NCBI GenBank assembly: GCA_043513815.1
Contig: CP121313.1
Location: forward strand, 248,001 to 312,000
DNA: 64,000 nucleotides
From: JANQIO01 sp043513815
GTDB lineage: Bacteria; Pseudomonadota; Gammaproteobacteria; Pseudomonadales; Halieaceae
Direction of reading: 5' to 3'
The notes under the pieces are model-generated. The model was not told the DNA's origin. It saw nothing but the letters and a program-made list of their open reading frames with translations, and made no database searches. This document shows positions 34,982-43,439 of the stretch, in pieces. The translations under genes were made by a program, and so were the position numbers. Positions within the stretch are counted from its first letter, which is position 1, and every line of letters starts with the position of its first letter.

Positions 34982-35227
34982 TCAGCCGGTGTGCTCGCCG
35001 CAGAAGCGTTCCTGGGAGAGGTTGTTGCAGCCGCAGCTGGATACATCCAGCACAAACCACAGGTAGCAGCGGCCGAACAGGCCGTTCAGCACCAGAAACA
35101 GGGCGATGAGCGAGGTCAGCCCTTCAAACGCCCCAAAGCTCGGCTGCAGGGCAGTAATGGCAGCGACCAGCATTCCCAGCAGGAGCCGGACAATGCGCTC
35201 CGGGTTGCCTAGGTTTTTAGCAATCAT
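34982..35227 (-). CDS. DUF2892 (YgaP-like) inner-membrane protein
   Basis: An 81-residue protein typical of DUF2892: N-terminal NLGNPERIVRLLLGMLV, two membrane segments, and FVLNGLFGRCYLWFVLDVSSCGC. Three cysteines near the end (CGC, RFC) could bind metal or form disulfides. Family members often accompany rhodanese or sulfide-stress genes; none is seen here. Upstream, 35228-35436 holds only short imperfect repeats of GCCGGGATTTRCTG. Confidence 0.82.
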   Translation of the reverse strand: MIAKNLGNPERIVRLLLGMLVAAITALQPSFGAFEGLTSLIALFLVLNGLFGRCYLWFVLDVSSCGCNNLSQERFCGEHTG

Positions 35228-35436
35228 GACAGTACACCTGGTTAATTTTCGACCTAGGTACGGCCTGCATTTGGCATCGGATTAATAAATGCGACAAAAC
35301 CTGAACAGAGTGCAGTGTTTTTAAACCGCCCGCCGGGCTTTCTGTCCTGCGGAGAGAAAACCTGCTTTTCTATCAAGGGCTTACTAACTAGGGTTTTCCA
35401 GCCGGGATTTGCTGGCCGGGATTTACTGACGCGGGT

Positions 35437-36831
35437 CTACTGGGATTCACAACGTCTGCTGTCCGCGGGCTGGTCCAGCAGAGACTGTAACAGCACTGGC
35501 CGGTCGGTCATGATGGCGTCGACCCCCAGGTCGATCATCGCCAGCATCTCCTCGCAGCTATTGATGGTCCACACCTGTACCGCAAGGTTGGCGTTGTGGG
35601 CGTCCTCCACAAAGTCCGGGGTGACCACCTGAATCAGGACGTCGTCCGGGATCTGCCCGATCTGGCTGGTATCCGGTGGCACCTGGAAAGCCACGTGCTC
35701 GGGAACCGGCGGCAGCGGATTGTCGCCCTGTGAGCCAAGCACCAGGAAGGTACCCTGGCCCAGCGGCACTGAGGTGTGCACGCAGGGCGCGATGGCCTTG
35801 AAATTGTTGGCGGCTTCGTCGACAAAGGAGGCGGCAATAACATCGTCAAAGCGGCCATAAGCACGCAGCAGGGCGGCCATTTGTGTCTCGTAATCCCCCT
35901 CGCCGTCCAGGTCGGGCTTCAGCTCCAGGTTCAACAGCCGATCCGGGAAGCGCGCCAGTGCCTCCTCCAGGGTGGGAATCCTGAAGTCATTGGCGGTGTA
36001 ACCCACCGGGGGCGGTCGGTCGCCGGTGGCAATCCCGCGAAACACATAGTCCGCTTCCGGCCGGTCCCGCGGCGTGCCAACACCTGGCACAAACCAGTAG
36101 GCGGCATCCAGCTGCTTGAGTTCCGCCAGCGTCAGGTCGGCAATCAACCCGCTGCCATCGGTAGTGCGATCGACGTCCAGGTCGTGAATGATCACCAGCT
36201 CATTGTCCGCGGTCTGGTAAACGTCCATTTCCAGCACAATGGCGTCGTCCAGCCCCGCCACTTCCCGGTAGGCGTACAGCGTGTTTTCGGGGAAATCGAT
36301 GACACCGCCGCGATGGGCATAGTTCAGGGGGTCGCCCTCCGTGATGCGCCAGCGATTGGGGTCGGCCTTGTCATAGGCTGCGGCGCAGGCGCTGTCGTCG
36401 TTGGCGATGTAGCCGGTGGCACTGCTGCCGAGCTGGGAAATACCGTCGACCCGGTAGCCCAGGATGAGGGTCTCTGCGGGTTCCTCGTCGGCGTCGCCCA
36501 ACACCTCGATTTCGATATCCGCGGCCAGCTCACCGGCGGCAATGGTGACGCTGCCCTGGGTTTCCAGGTAGTCGATGCCGGCAGTGGCTGTGCCGGGCGC
36601 AGTGTCGTAGCTGACAATAACGTCGTTTTGCTGGGGCCTGTCGATGATGGCCTGGAACACCAGCCTGGTCATCTCGCCGGCCATCCCCTCGGGGGAGGCC
36701 GCGGTGTTGATGGCCAGTGTTGCCACCTCGGGCTGGGGGTCGAAGCTGTCGTTGCTGTCGGAACAGCTGGTGAGCAAGGCTAGCAGCGAGCCGGCCAGAC
36801 ACAGGGTCCGCGGGACAGGGAGCGAGTTCAT
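35437..36831 (-). CDS. Lipoprotein glycerophosphodiester phosphodiesterase with Calx-beta domain
   Basis: A 464-residue exported enzyme. The ATG at 36831 gives a clean lipoprotein signal (LCLAGSLLALLTSC, lipobox cysteine near residue 23). Then comes a Calx-beta domain (about 30-125: GTATAGIDYLETQGSVTIAAG) and a GDPD domain with YAHRGG, ENT, EMD and HD catalytic motifs. It likely hydrolyses glycerophosphodiesters at the cell surface for phosphate and glycerol. The Calx-beta/GDPD fusion is somewhat unusual. Confidence 0.9.
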   Translation of the reverse strand: MNSLPVPRTLCLAGSLLALLTSCSDSNDSFDPQPEVATLAINTAASPEGMAGEMTRLVFQAIIDRPQQNDVIVSYDTAPGTATAGIDYLETQGSVTIAAGELAADIEIEVLGDADEEPAETLILGYRVDGISQLGSSATGYIANDDSACAAAYDKADPNRWRITEGDPLNYAHRGGVIDFPENTLYAYREVAGLDDAIVLEMDVYQTADNELVIIHDLDVDRTTDGSGLIADLTLAELKQLDAAYWFVPGVGTPRDRPEADYVFRGIATGDRPPPVGYTANDFRIPTLEEALARFPDRLLNLELKPDLDGEGDYETQMAALLRAYGRFDDVIAASFVDEAANNFKAIAPCVHTSVPLGQGTFLVLGSQGDNPLPPVPEHVAFQVPPDTSQIGQIPDDVLIQVVTPDFVEDAHNANLAVQVWTINSCEEMLAMIDLGVDAIMTDRPVLLQSLLDQPADSRRCESQ

Positions 36832-37122
36832 GGCAAAAACTCCGGGTGATGAGGGTCGCATGCTAGCGACACACCGTGACATTGCAAGCGGCGCCAGGCC
36901 AGGACCTGGTGGCCGAGTGCCGGCTGTTAAAGGTCGGGGGCGTGCTGGTGGTAGGGGACGTGATGAGCTTTTCGGCGGGCGTTGACGAGCCGGTTGCCCA
37001 GGCCACCGGTACCTGTTCCTTCCCTCCGAAATCCGGAAGCGGTAGCCAGTAGCGGTTTTGTCGGAAAGAGTTTTCCGCCGAGAGTGCTGCGGGGCGGGTG
37101 TTAGGTATCGGCTGTGGTGAGA

Positions 37123-37147
37123 CCCGGGCAGGCGGCGCCTGCCCGGG
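37123..37147. terminator. Perfect 11-bp hairpin after the SulP operon
   Basis: CCCGGGCAGGC (37123-37133), loop GGC, GCCTGCCCGGG (37137-37147). It starts 11 bp beyond the sulP stop on the minus strand. No T-run follows. The rest of the 36832-37158 gap shows nothing I can identify. Confidence 0.5.
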
Positions 37148-37158
37148 GAGTGCAGCGA

Positions 37159-38826
37159 TCAGGCCGCGCTGGCACTGGCGACGGTCGAGGCGCCGCCGGA
37201 GCCGCTGGAACGTTGCTCCTTGACCTCTTTGACGGCAGCCCGCAGGGCATCGATGCGATGCTCGAAGCTGGTATCCACCGGCAGGCAGTGGGTCGCGTCC
37301 AGCGCCGTCAGGGTCGCTGCCACGTCGTCGTCGAGGCCAGAGATATAGACAGTTTTACCCGCCTGCTTGGCGTCGCAGATGATGGTCTCCACCGCGCGGG
37401 CGGCGGACACATCCATAAAGGGTACGCCACTGAAGTCGAGAATCAGTGCAGAGGCCCGACGCTTGGTGCGCTCCCGCACGTGGTGACCAACATCGGCGGC
37501 AGCACCAAAGCTCAGCGGACCGCCGAACTCGAAGATGGTCACGGCGCGGCCGGCTTCATCCAGCAGGTCGCGTTCTTCCGGAGTCACCACCGTCAGGCTC
37601 TCGTCTTCGTTGCTGAACCTCTGAAGCTGCTCATCGGCGAGCTGTTTGACGAAGGCCAGCGACGCGACAACGACGCCGGCTGCGACGGCGGTAATCAGGT
37701 CGACAAACACGGTCAGCAGCAGTACCAGCGCCATCAGTGCCAGGTCCAGACGGGGGCCACGGTGTGCCCGTTTCAGGTAGCCTACATCGATGATGTCGTA
37801 GCCCACCTTGATCAGGATGCCGGCCAGGGCGGCGTGGGGGATCAGTTCTGCCAGCGGCGCCAGGATGATCACGGTCGCCAACAGCAGCACGGAGTGCAGC
37901 ATGCCGGAAATGCGCGTCAGGCCGCCGGTGCGAATATTGATCACCGTGCGCATGGTGGCGCCGGCGCCGGGAATGGCACCGAACAGTCCGGCCACGGTGT
38001 TGCCGATTCCCTGGCCCACCAGCTCCTTGTCGGAGTCATGGCGAGTGCGGGTCATATTGTCGGCCACCAGCGAGGTCAGCAGTGAGTCGATCGCGCCCAG
38101 TGCCGCGAGGATTACGGCTGCTTCCAGCACAATCGGGAAAGTACTGGCGGAAAAGGCGGGCATCACGAAATCCGGGAAACCGGTCGGGATAGTGCCCAGA
38201 ATGGGCGAGCCGGGTATTGCCACGCTCAGCAGGGTACCGATAATCAACGCTGCCAGGGGTGGCGGCAGGTAAGTGGCCAGGCGCTTGGGCCAGGTAAAGA
38301 TCACCGCCAGCGTGGTGGCGCCCACCAACAGTGCGGGCCATACCGGGTCCATCACCGCACCGGGAATTTCCATTAGCGCGGGGATGGTGCCAGCCTGCTC
38401 CGGCTCGTGGCCAAACAGGCGCGAGACCTGCAGGGCGATGATGATGCAGCCGATGCCGCTCATGAAGCCGGATACCACCGGGTAGGGCACCAGCCGAATG
38501 TACTGGCCCATTTTCAACATGCCGAGTGCCACCTGCAGCAGGCCGGCCAGCACCACGGCGCCGAACACCAGGGCAGGATCGCCGCTTAGCGAGGCAAACA
38601 CGCCGGCGAATACCACCACCATGGGGCCGGTGGGGCCGGACACCTGGGACCCGGTGCCGCCGAACAGGGCAGCAAAGAAACCTACAAAAATTGCGCCCCA
38701 CATACCGGCGATAGGGCCGGCACCGGAGGCCTCGCCGAAGGCCAGCGCCAGCGGCAGGGCTACCACGCCGGCGGTGATGCCGCCGAAGATGTCGCCACGC
38801 AGGTTGCTTGTATCGAAGTACTTCAT
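37159..38826 (-). CDS. SulP-family anion transporter, probable bicarbonate uptake
   Basis: A 555-residue inner-membrane transporter with about 12-14 hydrophobic segments (GDIFGGITAGVVALPLALAFG signature near the start) and a C-terminal STAS domain at about 420-530 (ALILDFSGVPFMDVSAARAVE). SulP proteins carry sulfate, dicarboxylates or bicarbonate. Linkage to a carbonic anhydrase 27 bp upstream makes bicarbonate the best guess (BicA-like). Confidence 0.92.
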   Translation of the reverse strand: MKYFDTSNLRGDIFGGITAGVVALPLALAFGEASGAGPIAGMWGAIFVGFFAALFGGTGSQVSGPTGPMVVVFAGVFASLSGDPALVFGAVVLAGLLQVALGMLKMGQYIRLVPYPVVSGFMSGIGCIIIALQVSRLFGHEPEQAGTIPALMEIPGAVMDPVWPALLVGATTLAVIFTWPKRLATYLPPPLAALIIGTLLSVAIPGSPILGTIPTGFPDFVMPAFSASTFPIVLEAAVILAALGAIDSLLTSLVADNMTRTRHDSDKELVGQGIGNTVAGLFGAIPGAGATMRTVINIRTGGLTRISGMLHSVLLLATVIILAPLAELIPHAALAGILIKVGYDIIDVGYLKRAHRGPRLDLALMALVLLLTVFVDLITAVAAGVVVASLAFVKQLADEQLQRFSNEDESLTVVTPEERDLLDEAGRAVTIFEFGGPLSFGAAADVGHHVRERTKRRASALILDFSGVPFMDVSAARAVETIICDAKQAGKTVYISGLDDDVAATLTALDATHCLPVDTSFEHRIDALRAAVKEVKEQRSSGSGGASTVASASAA

Positions 38827-38853
38827 CGTGTGCTCCTGGATGACTGCCCGCGC

Positions 38854-39522
38854 TTAGGCGGCGCACCCCTTGTCGTGAGTCATTTTGGCCATTGCTTCGG
38901 CATAGCGGCTGTCCACCGGCACGAAGCTGTTGCTGGCGTCGTCGAAGGCGTTAACACCGCCGGTTTTGATGTCGTAAACCCAGCCGTGCAACTGCAGGTC
39001 GCCCTTGGCCAGGCGAGCGGCTACCGCCGGGTGGGTCTTGAGGTGCTGAAGCTGCAGAACCACATTCTGCTCCAGCAGCATTTTCATCTTGTCCTCGTCG
39101 TTCAGTTCGCCGCCCATGTGCTCGACGATGGACACGGCGGCCTGGGAGTAGCTGAGCCACTCCTTGACGTGGGGCAGGCCATCGAGGCCTTCCGGGTTCA
39201 TTGCCCCCTTCATTGCACCGCACTCGGTATGACCGCAAATCACGATATGCGGCACTTGCAGTGCCGCTACCGCGAACTCGATGGAAGCAGTCATGCCGCC
39301 GGTATGGGTGGTGTGCGGCGGTACGATATTGCCGGCGTTGCGGCAAATGAACAGTTCACCCGGGTCAGTCTGGGTGATCATTGCCGTCTCGATACGTGAG
39401 TCCGAGCAGGTGATGAAAAGGGCTTCCGGTGACTGGCCCTTGCTTAGTTTTTCGAACAGCTCCTTTTTCTCGGGGAAAACGGAGTTTTGAAATTTGATAA
39501 CCCCTTCTGCGAACTTGGGCAT
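38854..39522 (-). CDS. Beta-class carbonic anhydrase
   Basis: Interconverts CO2 and bicarbonate. The 222-residue protein has CSDSR (zinc C39, D41-R43 dyad) and HTEC (zinc H98, C101). I take the ATG at 39522, which has AAGGAG seven bases upstream; a longer frame to 39618 is not family-like. It lies between an ArsR regulator and a SulP transporter and probably keeps imported bicarbonate/CO2 in balance. Confidence 0.95.
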   Translation of the reverse strand: MPKFAEGVIKFQNSVFPEKKELFEKLSKGQSPEALFITCSDSRIETAMITQTDPGELFICRNAGNIVPPHTTHTGGMTASIEFAVAALQVPHIVICGHTECGAMKGAMNPEGLDGLPHVKEWLSYSQAAVSIVEHMGGELNDEDKMKMLLEQNVVLQLQHLKTHPAVAARLAKGDLQLHGWVYDIKTGGVNAFDDASNSFVPVDSRYAEAMAKMTHDKGCAA

Positions 39523-39583
39523 GGTGATCTCCTTGTGCGTTTTCTGATCTATCTGTGTTGTCTGGTTATGGTGTTTCGGACCG

Positions 39584-39937
39584 TCAGCTGCTTTGAGCGG
39601 TCCACAGCTTGCGGGCACTATCGATGGCGGACTTGTCGACCCCGGTCATGCGACCTTCGACGAAGGCCAGCCCTTCGATAATCCATTCGGCAATTTCGGG
39701 TTGCAGCAACCGGTAGACGTGACGGCGCCCTTCACGGCGTTCTTCCACCAGGCGGTGGGCGCGCATCAGCGAGAGGTGCTGCGAGACGCGGGTCCCGGCC
39801 AGGTCGAGTGCCTCGGCGAGGCCATTGACGTCGCGTTCGTCGTTGCCCAGCTCTTCAATGATCCGCAGCCGATCCGGATGGGCGAGGATCTTGAAGATAT
39901 CTGACAGCTCTCTGGCGACCAGCTGGCGACTTGGCAT
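39584..39937 (-). CDS. ArsR-family regulator of the carbonic anhydrase/SulP operon
   Basis: A 117-residue winged-helix protein: FKILAHPDRLRIIEELGNDERDVNGLAEAL, then the recognition helix TRVSQHLSLMRAHRLVEERREGRRHVYRL. No CxC metal motif is visible, so it is probably not a classical arsenic or zinc sensor; there is no Cys at all, arguing against thiol sensing. First gene of the operon, with a palindrome upstream. Confidence 0.9.
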   Translation of the reverse strand: MPSRQLVARELSDIFKILAHPDRLRIIEELGNDERDVNGLAEALDLAGTRVSQHLSLMRAHRLVEERREGRRHVYRLLQPEIAEWIIEGLAFVEGRMTGVDKSAIDSARKLWTAQSS

Positions 39938-39993
39938 GAATTGGCTACCCCCCGGTAGTTGAGGCCGCTGCCTCTCAAGTTTTCTTATATGCG

Positions 39994-40009
39994 AATATTT
40001 GAAGATATT
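39994..40009. promoter_or_regulatory. Candidate ArsR operator
   Basis: AATAT-TTGAAG-ATATT is a 5-6-5 inverted repeat in an AT-rich island 56 bp before the arsR-type start. On the minus strand it is followed by CATATAAG, a possible -10 box, so binding would block the promoter. The remaining 39938-40239 gap holds a GC hairpin at 40152-40169. Confidence 0.5.
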
Positions 40010-40151
40010 AAGGTATGAATATGGACCGAGAATCTCGATCCGTCAAATCGAATAATTCGAATCGGCAAAGAGAACGCTAAGATTGGGCTTGAGCCTGGCT
40101 GAGACGGGCGCCACAGCGGGCTTTGCCGCCGCTTCCGGGGAAATAGCTGTA

Positions 40152-40169
40152 GGCCGCTCGGCAGCGGCC
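40152..40169. terminator. GC hairpin downstream of the 2-oxoacid dehydrogenase operon
   Basis: GGCCGCT-CGGC-AGCGGCC, about 70 bp beyond the E2 stop on the minus strand. No T-run, so only a possible terminator. Confidence 0.4.
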
Positions 40170-40239
40170 GGGTCAGGGAGTCAGTGTATGCTCAGGTCAG
40201 AGCATGTTGGGGCCAGTATTGGTTCGGGCCATTGCTCCG

Positions 40240-41409
40240 TCAGGACAGCCCGGCGATTTCCTCGCCCAGCACCTGCAGGAACTTCGCGCCCACGGCGCCG
40301 TCGATCACCCGGTGGTCGCAGGACAGGGTGGCGTTGATGACGGTGGCGACCGTCTGTTCACCGTCTTTGACAACGACTTTCTGCTCGCCCTTGCCCAGGG
40401 CGAGAATCGCGCCCATGGGAGGATTGACGATGGCCGTGAAGTTGCTGACGCCGAACATGCCCAGGTTGGACACGGTAAAGGAACCGCCAGTGATATCGGC
40501 TTTTTCCAGCTTGCCGGTTTTGGCTTTCTCGGCCAGTACACCGGTAGCGGCGGCAATCTCCGCGGGGCTCATACCGTCAACGCCGCGCACCGTAGCGGGG
40601 TATAGCCCTTCGTCGGTGGCAATGGCCACTGAGACATTGGCGTGCTTGAACTGGTGGATGTCATCCCCTACCAGGTTGACGTTAACCCGGGGCTCTTTCA
40701 TAAGCGCCTGGCCCACGCACCACACCACCAGGTCGTTGACAGAGACTTTGGTATCACCACCCTCGTTAAGGCCGGCTCGGTGGGCGAGCAGCCCGTCTAT
40801 CTCATACTCCACCGTCAGGTAGAAATGCGGGATGGTCTGTTTGGCCTCGGTGAGGCGTTTGGCAATGGTCTTGCGGGTGGCGCTGAGCGGAATGACTTCG
40901 ATATCTTCATCGCTGCCAGCTTCACCGCCAGCGGCGGCGCGCACGTCGTCTTCGGTAATACGGCCCCGGCGACCGGTGCCCTCGACGGTGCTGAGGTCTA
41001 CGCCCAGCTCGTCCGCCAGCTTGCGCACCGTGGGGGAAGAACGGGTGTAGGCGTCGCTGCCCCCGCCCGAGGGGGCCGGTGCGGGCGCAGGCGCGGGCTC
41101 GGTCGCCTCGCCTTCGTCATTGGAATAGTTGGCGATGTAGGCATCGATATCTTCATCGCTGACATCTGCGGGGGCGATTATGCCCAGCAAGGCACCCACC
41201 GGGTGGGCGTCGCCCTCCTCGGCAATCACCTTGCGCAGCACGCCGTCCACTGGGGAGTCCCAGACGTTGACGATCTTGTCTGACTCCATCTCGAACACCT
41301 CGTCGCCCTTGGCAACGGAGTCACCCTCGGACTTGTTCCAGGTGTTGATGGTGCCTTCGACCATCTCGATGCCCCACTTGGGCACTGCGATCGGGTAGAT
41401 CTTGCTCAT
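40240..41409 (-). CDS. 2-oxoacid/acetoin dehydrogenase E2 (dihydrolipoyl acyltransferase)
   Basis: A 389-residue E2. The N-terminal lipoyl domain has K45 in EMESDKIVNVW; an Ala-Pro linker comes at about 125-140; the peripheral-subunit-binding domain has SSPTVRKLADELGVDLSTVEGTG; the catalytic domain ends with CDHRVIDGA. ATG at 41409 is chosen; the frame upstream lies in the E1 beta gene. Acyl specificity unknown. No E3 gene is nearby, so a general dihydrolipoamide dehydrogenase must serve. Confidence 0.93.
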   Translation of the reverse strand: MSKIYPIAVPKWGIEMVEGTINTWNKSEGDSVAKGDEVFEMESDKIVNVWDSPVDGVLRKVIAEEGDAHPVGALLGIIAPADVSDEDIDAYIANYSNDEGEATEPAPAPAPAPSGGGSDAYTRSSPTVRKLADELGVDLSTVEGTGRRGRITEDDVRAAAGGEAGSDEDIEVIPLSATRKTIAKRLTEAKQTIPHFYLTVEYEIDGLLAHRAGLNEGGDTKVSVNDLVVWCVGQALMKEPRVNVNLVGDDIHQFKHANVSVAIATDEGLYPATVRGVDGMSPAEIAAATGVLAEKAKTGKLEKADITGGSFTVSNLGMFGVSNFTAIVNPPMGAILALGKGEQKVVVKDGEQTVATVINATLSCDHRVIDGAVGAKFLQVLGEEIAGLS

Positions 41410-41410
41410 A

Positions 41411-42412
41411 TCAGGCCATGGTCTCCTTGATCGCGGCTTTAATCTTGTCCACGCTGGGTATATAGGCCGCTTCCAGTTCCGGTGAGAACGGTGTCGGGCT
41501 GTGGGGTGCGCAGACCTGTTTGATAGGCCCCTTGAGGCTCTTGAAGGCCTTGTCGGCGGCCAGGCCGGCAATGTCTGCGGTCAGGCCGCAGCGCGGCGGC
41601 GCCTCATCGACCACCACCAGGCGACCGGTGGCTTCCACGGACTCGAGGATGGCGCCGGTATCCAGCGGTGATGTGGTGCGCGGATCGATCAGGTCGCAGC
41701 TAATGCCCTCTTCGGCCAGCGCATCGATAGCCGCCGCCGCTTTCGGCACCATCTGGCCGAAGGCCACAACGGTCACATCGTCACCCTCGCGCACAAAGGC
41801 CGCTTCACCGAATGGAATGGTGTACATCTCATCCGGTACTTCGGCGGTTTCCTGGTACAGCACCTTGGGTTCGAAGAACAGTACCGGATCGTCGTCCTTG
41901 ATGGCGGTGAGCATCAGGCCCTTGGCATCGTAGGCGTTGGAGGGCACAACAATCTTGAGACCCGGGAATGAGGTCATCATCTGGTACATGGCCTGGCTGT
42001 GCTGGCCGGCGGCGCTGAAGCCGCCGCCCGCGGCAAAGCGAATCACTGCAGGACACCTGGACTTGCCGCCAAACATATAGCGGAACTTGCCCATCTGATT
42101 GACGATCTGGTCCATACAGACGCCGATGAAATCGGCGAACATGATCTCGGCCACCGGGCGCATGCCCACCAGGGCGGCACCTGCGGCCGCACCGACAATG
42201 GCGGACTCGGAAATCGGGGTGTCGATACAGCGGTCCGGCCACTTCTTGTAGATGCCGCCGGTCACGCCGAACACGCCGCCTACGCTGCCCGGGTCCCCGT
42301 CGGAGCCCATACAGCCGGCCACATCCTCGCCGATCACAAAGACCGATTCGTCCTCGGCCATGGCCTGGTGCAGGGCTTCATTGATCGCATCGCGCATGGT
42401 TTTCTCTGGCAT
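41411..42412 (-). CDS. 2-oxoacid/acetoin dehydrogenase E1 beta
   Basis: A 333-residue beta subunit: MRDAINEALHQAMAEDESVFVIGEDV, DTPISESAIVGAAAGAALVGMRPVAEIMFADF, QHSQ and a C-terminal transketolase domain. The GGVFGVTGG loop resembles acetoin dehydrogenase AcoB. It ends one base before the E2 start. It works with E1 alpha on a 2-oxoacid or an alpha-hydroxyketone. Confidence 0.93.
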   Translation of the reverse strand: MPEKTMRDAINEALHQAMAEDESVFVIGEDVAGCMGSDGDPGSVGGVFGVTGGIYKKWPDRCIDTPISESAIVGAAAGAALVGMRPVAEIMFADFIGVCMDQIVNQMGKFRYMFGGKSRCPAVIRFAAGGGFSAAGQHSQAMYQMMTSFPGLKIVVPSNAYDAKGLMLTAIKDDDPVLFFEPKVLYQETAEVPDEMYTIPFGEAAFVREGDDVTVVAFGQMVPKAAAAIDALAEEGISCDLIDPRTTSPLDTGAILESVEATGRLVVVDEAPPRCGLTADIAGLAADKAFKSLKGPIKQVCAPHSPTPFSPELEAAYIPSVDKIKAAIKETMA

Positions 42413-42428
42413 GATCGTATCCTCCTGC

Positions 42429-43400
42429 TCAGGCGTAGTTGATGTAAACGTCTTGGGTGACTTCTTCCGGCGTGGGCCGCGGCGCCGCCTTGGCCTCTTC
42501 CACCGCCTGGTCGATCAGTGCCATGACTTCGGCGTCGATCGCGTCAAGCTCGTCATTGGTCAGCTCACCGGACTCGGCCATTTTCGCGCGGAAGATCTTC
42601 AGGCAGTCGTGCTTTTCGCGCAGTGTGTCCAGCTCCCCTTCGCCACGATAGGTCTGCGGGTCGCCAACAAAGTGGCCGTGGTAACGGCCCTGCTCGGCGA
42701 ACACGCCGGCGGGGCCGTTGCCGGCGCGGGCGTGTTCAATGGCCTTGCCGGCCGCTTCATAGACAGCGAAGAAATCTGAGCCGTCGGCGACAAACACCGG
42801 GAAGCCAAAGGCCTCGGTGCGGGCCTTCAGATCGTCACAGCCCACCGCGTAGTTGATGCTGGTGTGCTCCGAGTAGTAGTTGTTCTCGATGACAAAGACG
42901 GCGGGTACCTTGAGTACCACAGCCATGTTCATGGCTTCAAAGCAGGTGCCCTGGTTGACCGAGCCGTCGCCGGAGAAACTGATGGCCACATTGCCGTTCT
43001 TGCGAATCTTGGCGGCCAGGGCCGAGCCCACGGAGATGGGCGGGCCGCCGGCGACAATGCCGTTGGCGCCGAGGATGCCCTTGTCGACATCGGCCACGTG
43101 CATGGAGCCACCCTTGCCCTTGCAGAGGCCGGCGGAGGAGCCGAACAGCTCCTTCATCATGCCGATGACATCGGCACCCTTGGCAATACAGTGGCCGTGG
43201 CCGCGGTGGGTGGAAATGATGGTGTCGGCGTCGCTGAGGTGCTCACAAACCCCCACTGCGTTGGCTTCCTGGCCAGTGTACAGGTGCGTGAATCCGGCGA
43301 TCTGGCCGTTCATGATCTCCGCGTGTGTACGTTCCTCGAATTCGCGGATGGTTTTCATCATCCGGTAGGCCTTAAGCAGCTTGTCCTTCGGAATGGCCAC
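42429..43400 (-). CDS. 2-oxoacid/acetoin dehydrogenase E1 alpha (thiamine diphosphate subunit)
   Basis: A 323-residue subunit with the thiamine-diphosphate motif GDGSVNQG … NN and the phosphorylation-loop-like YRGEGE. Length and THRGHGHCIAKGADV are typical of AcoA-type subunits. The start is GTG at 43400 with GGAGAG six bases before it. The real substrate is uncertain; embedding in a Rieske/acyl-CoA dehydrogenase operon suggests a pathway-specific 2-oxoacid or ketol. Confidence 0.93.
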   Translation of the reverse strand: MAIPKDKLLKAYRMMKTIREFEERTHAEIMNGQIAGFTHLYTGQEANAVGVCEHLSDADTIISTHRGHGHCIAKGADVIGMMKELFGSSAGLCKGKGGSMHVADVDKGILGANGIVAGGPPISVGSALAAKIRKNGNVAISFSGDGSVNQGTCFEAMNMAVVLKVPAVFVIENNYYSEHTSINYAVGCDDLKARTEAFGFPVFVADGSDFFAVYEAAGKAIEHARAGNGPAGVFAEQGRYHGHFVGDPQTYRGEGELDTLREKHDCLKIFRAKMAESGELTNDELDAIDAEVMALIDQAVEEAKAAPRPTPEEVTQDVYINYA

Positions 43401-43439
43401 AATAGCTCTCCTGTTTATGTCTCTTGTCTGTGTGTCGTG

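Noticed and set aside
36644..36985. 113-codon plus-strand frame over the GDPD gene start
   Set aside because: Mostly antisense to the lipoprotein signal and Calx-beta domain; ends in low-complexity Arg/Gly sequence.
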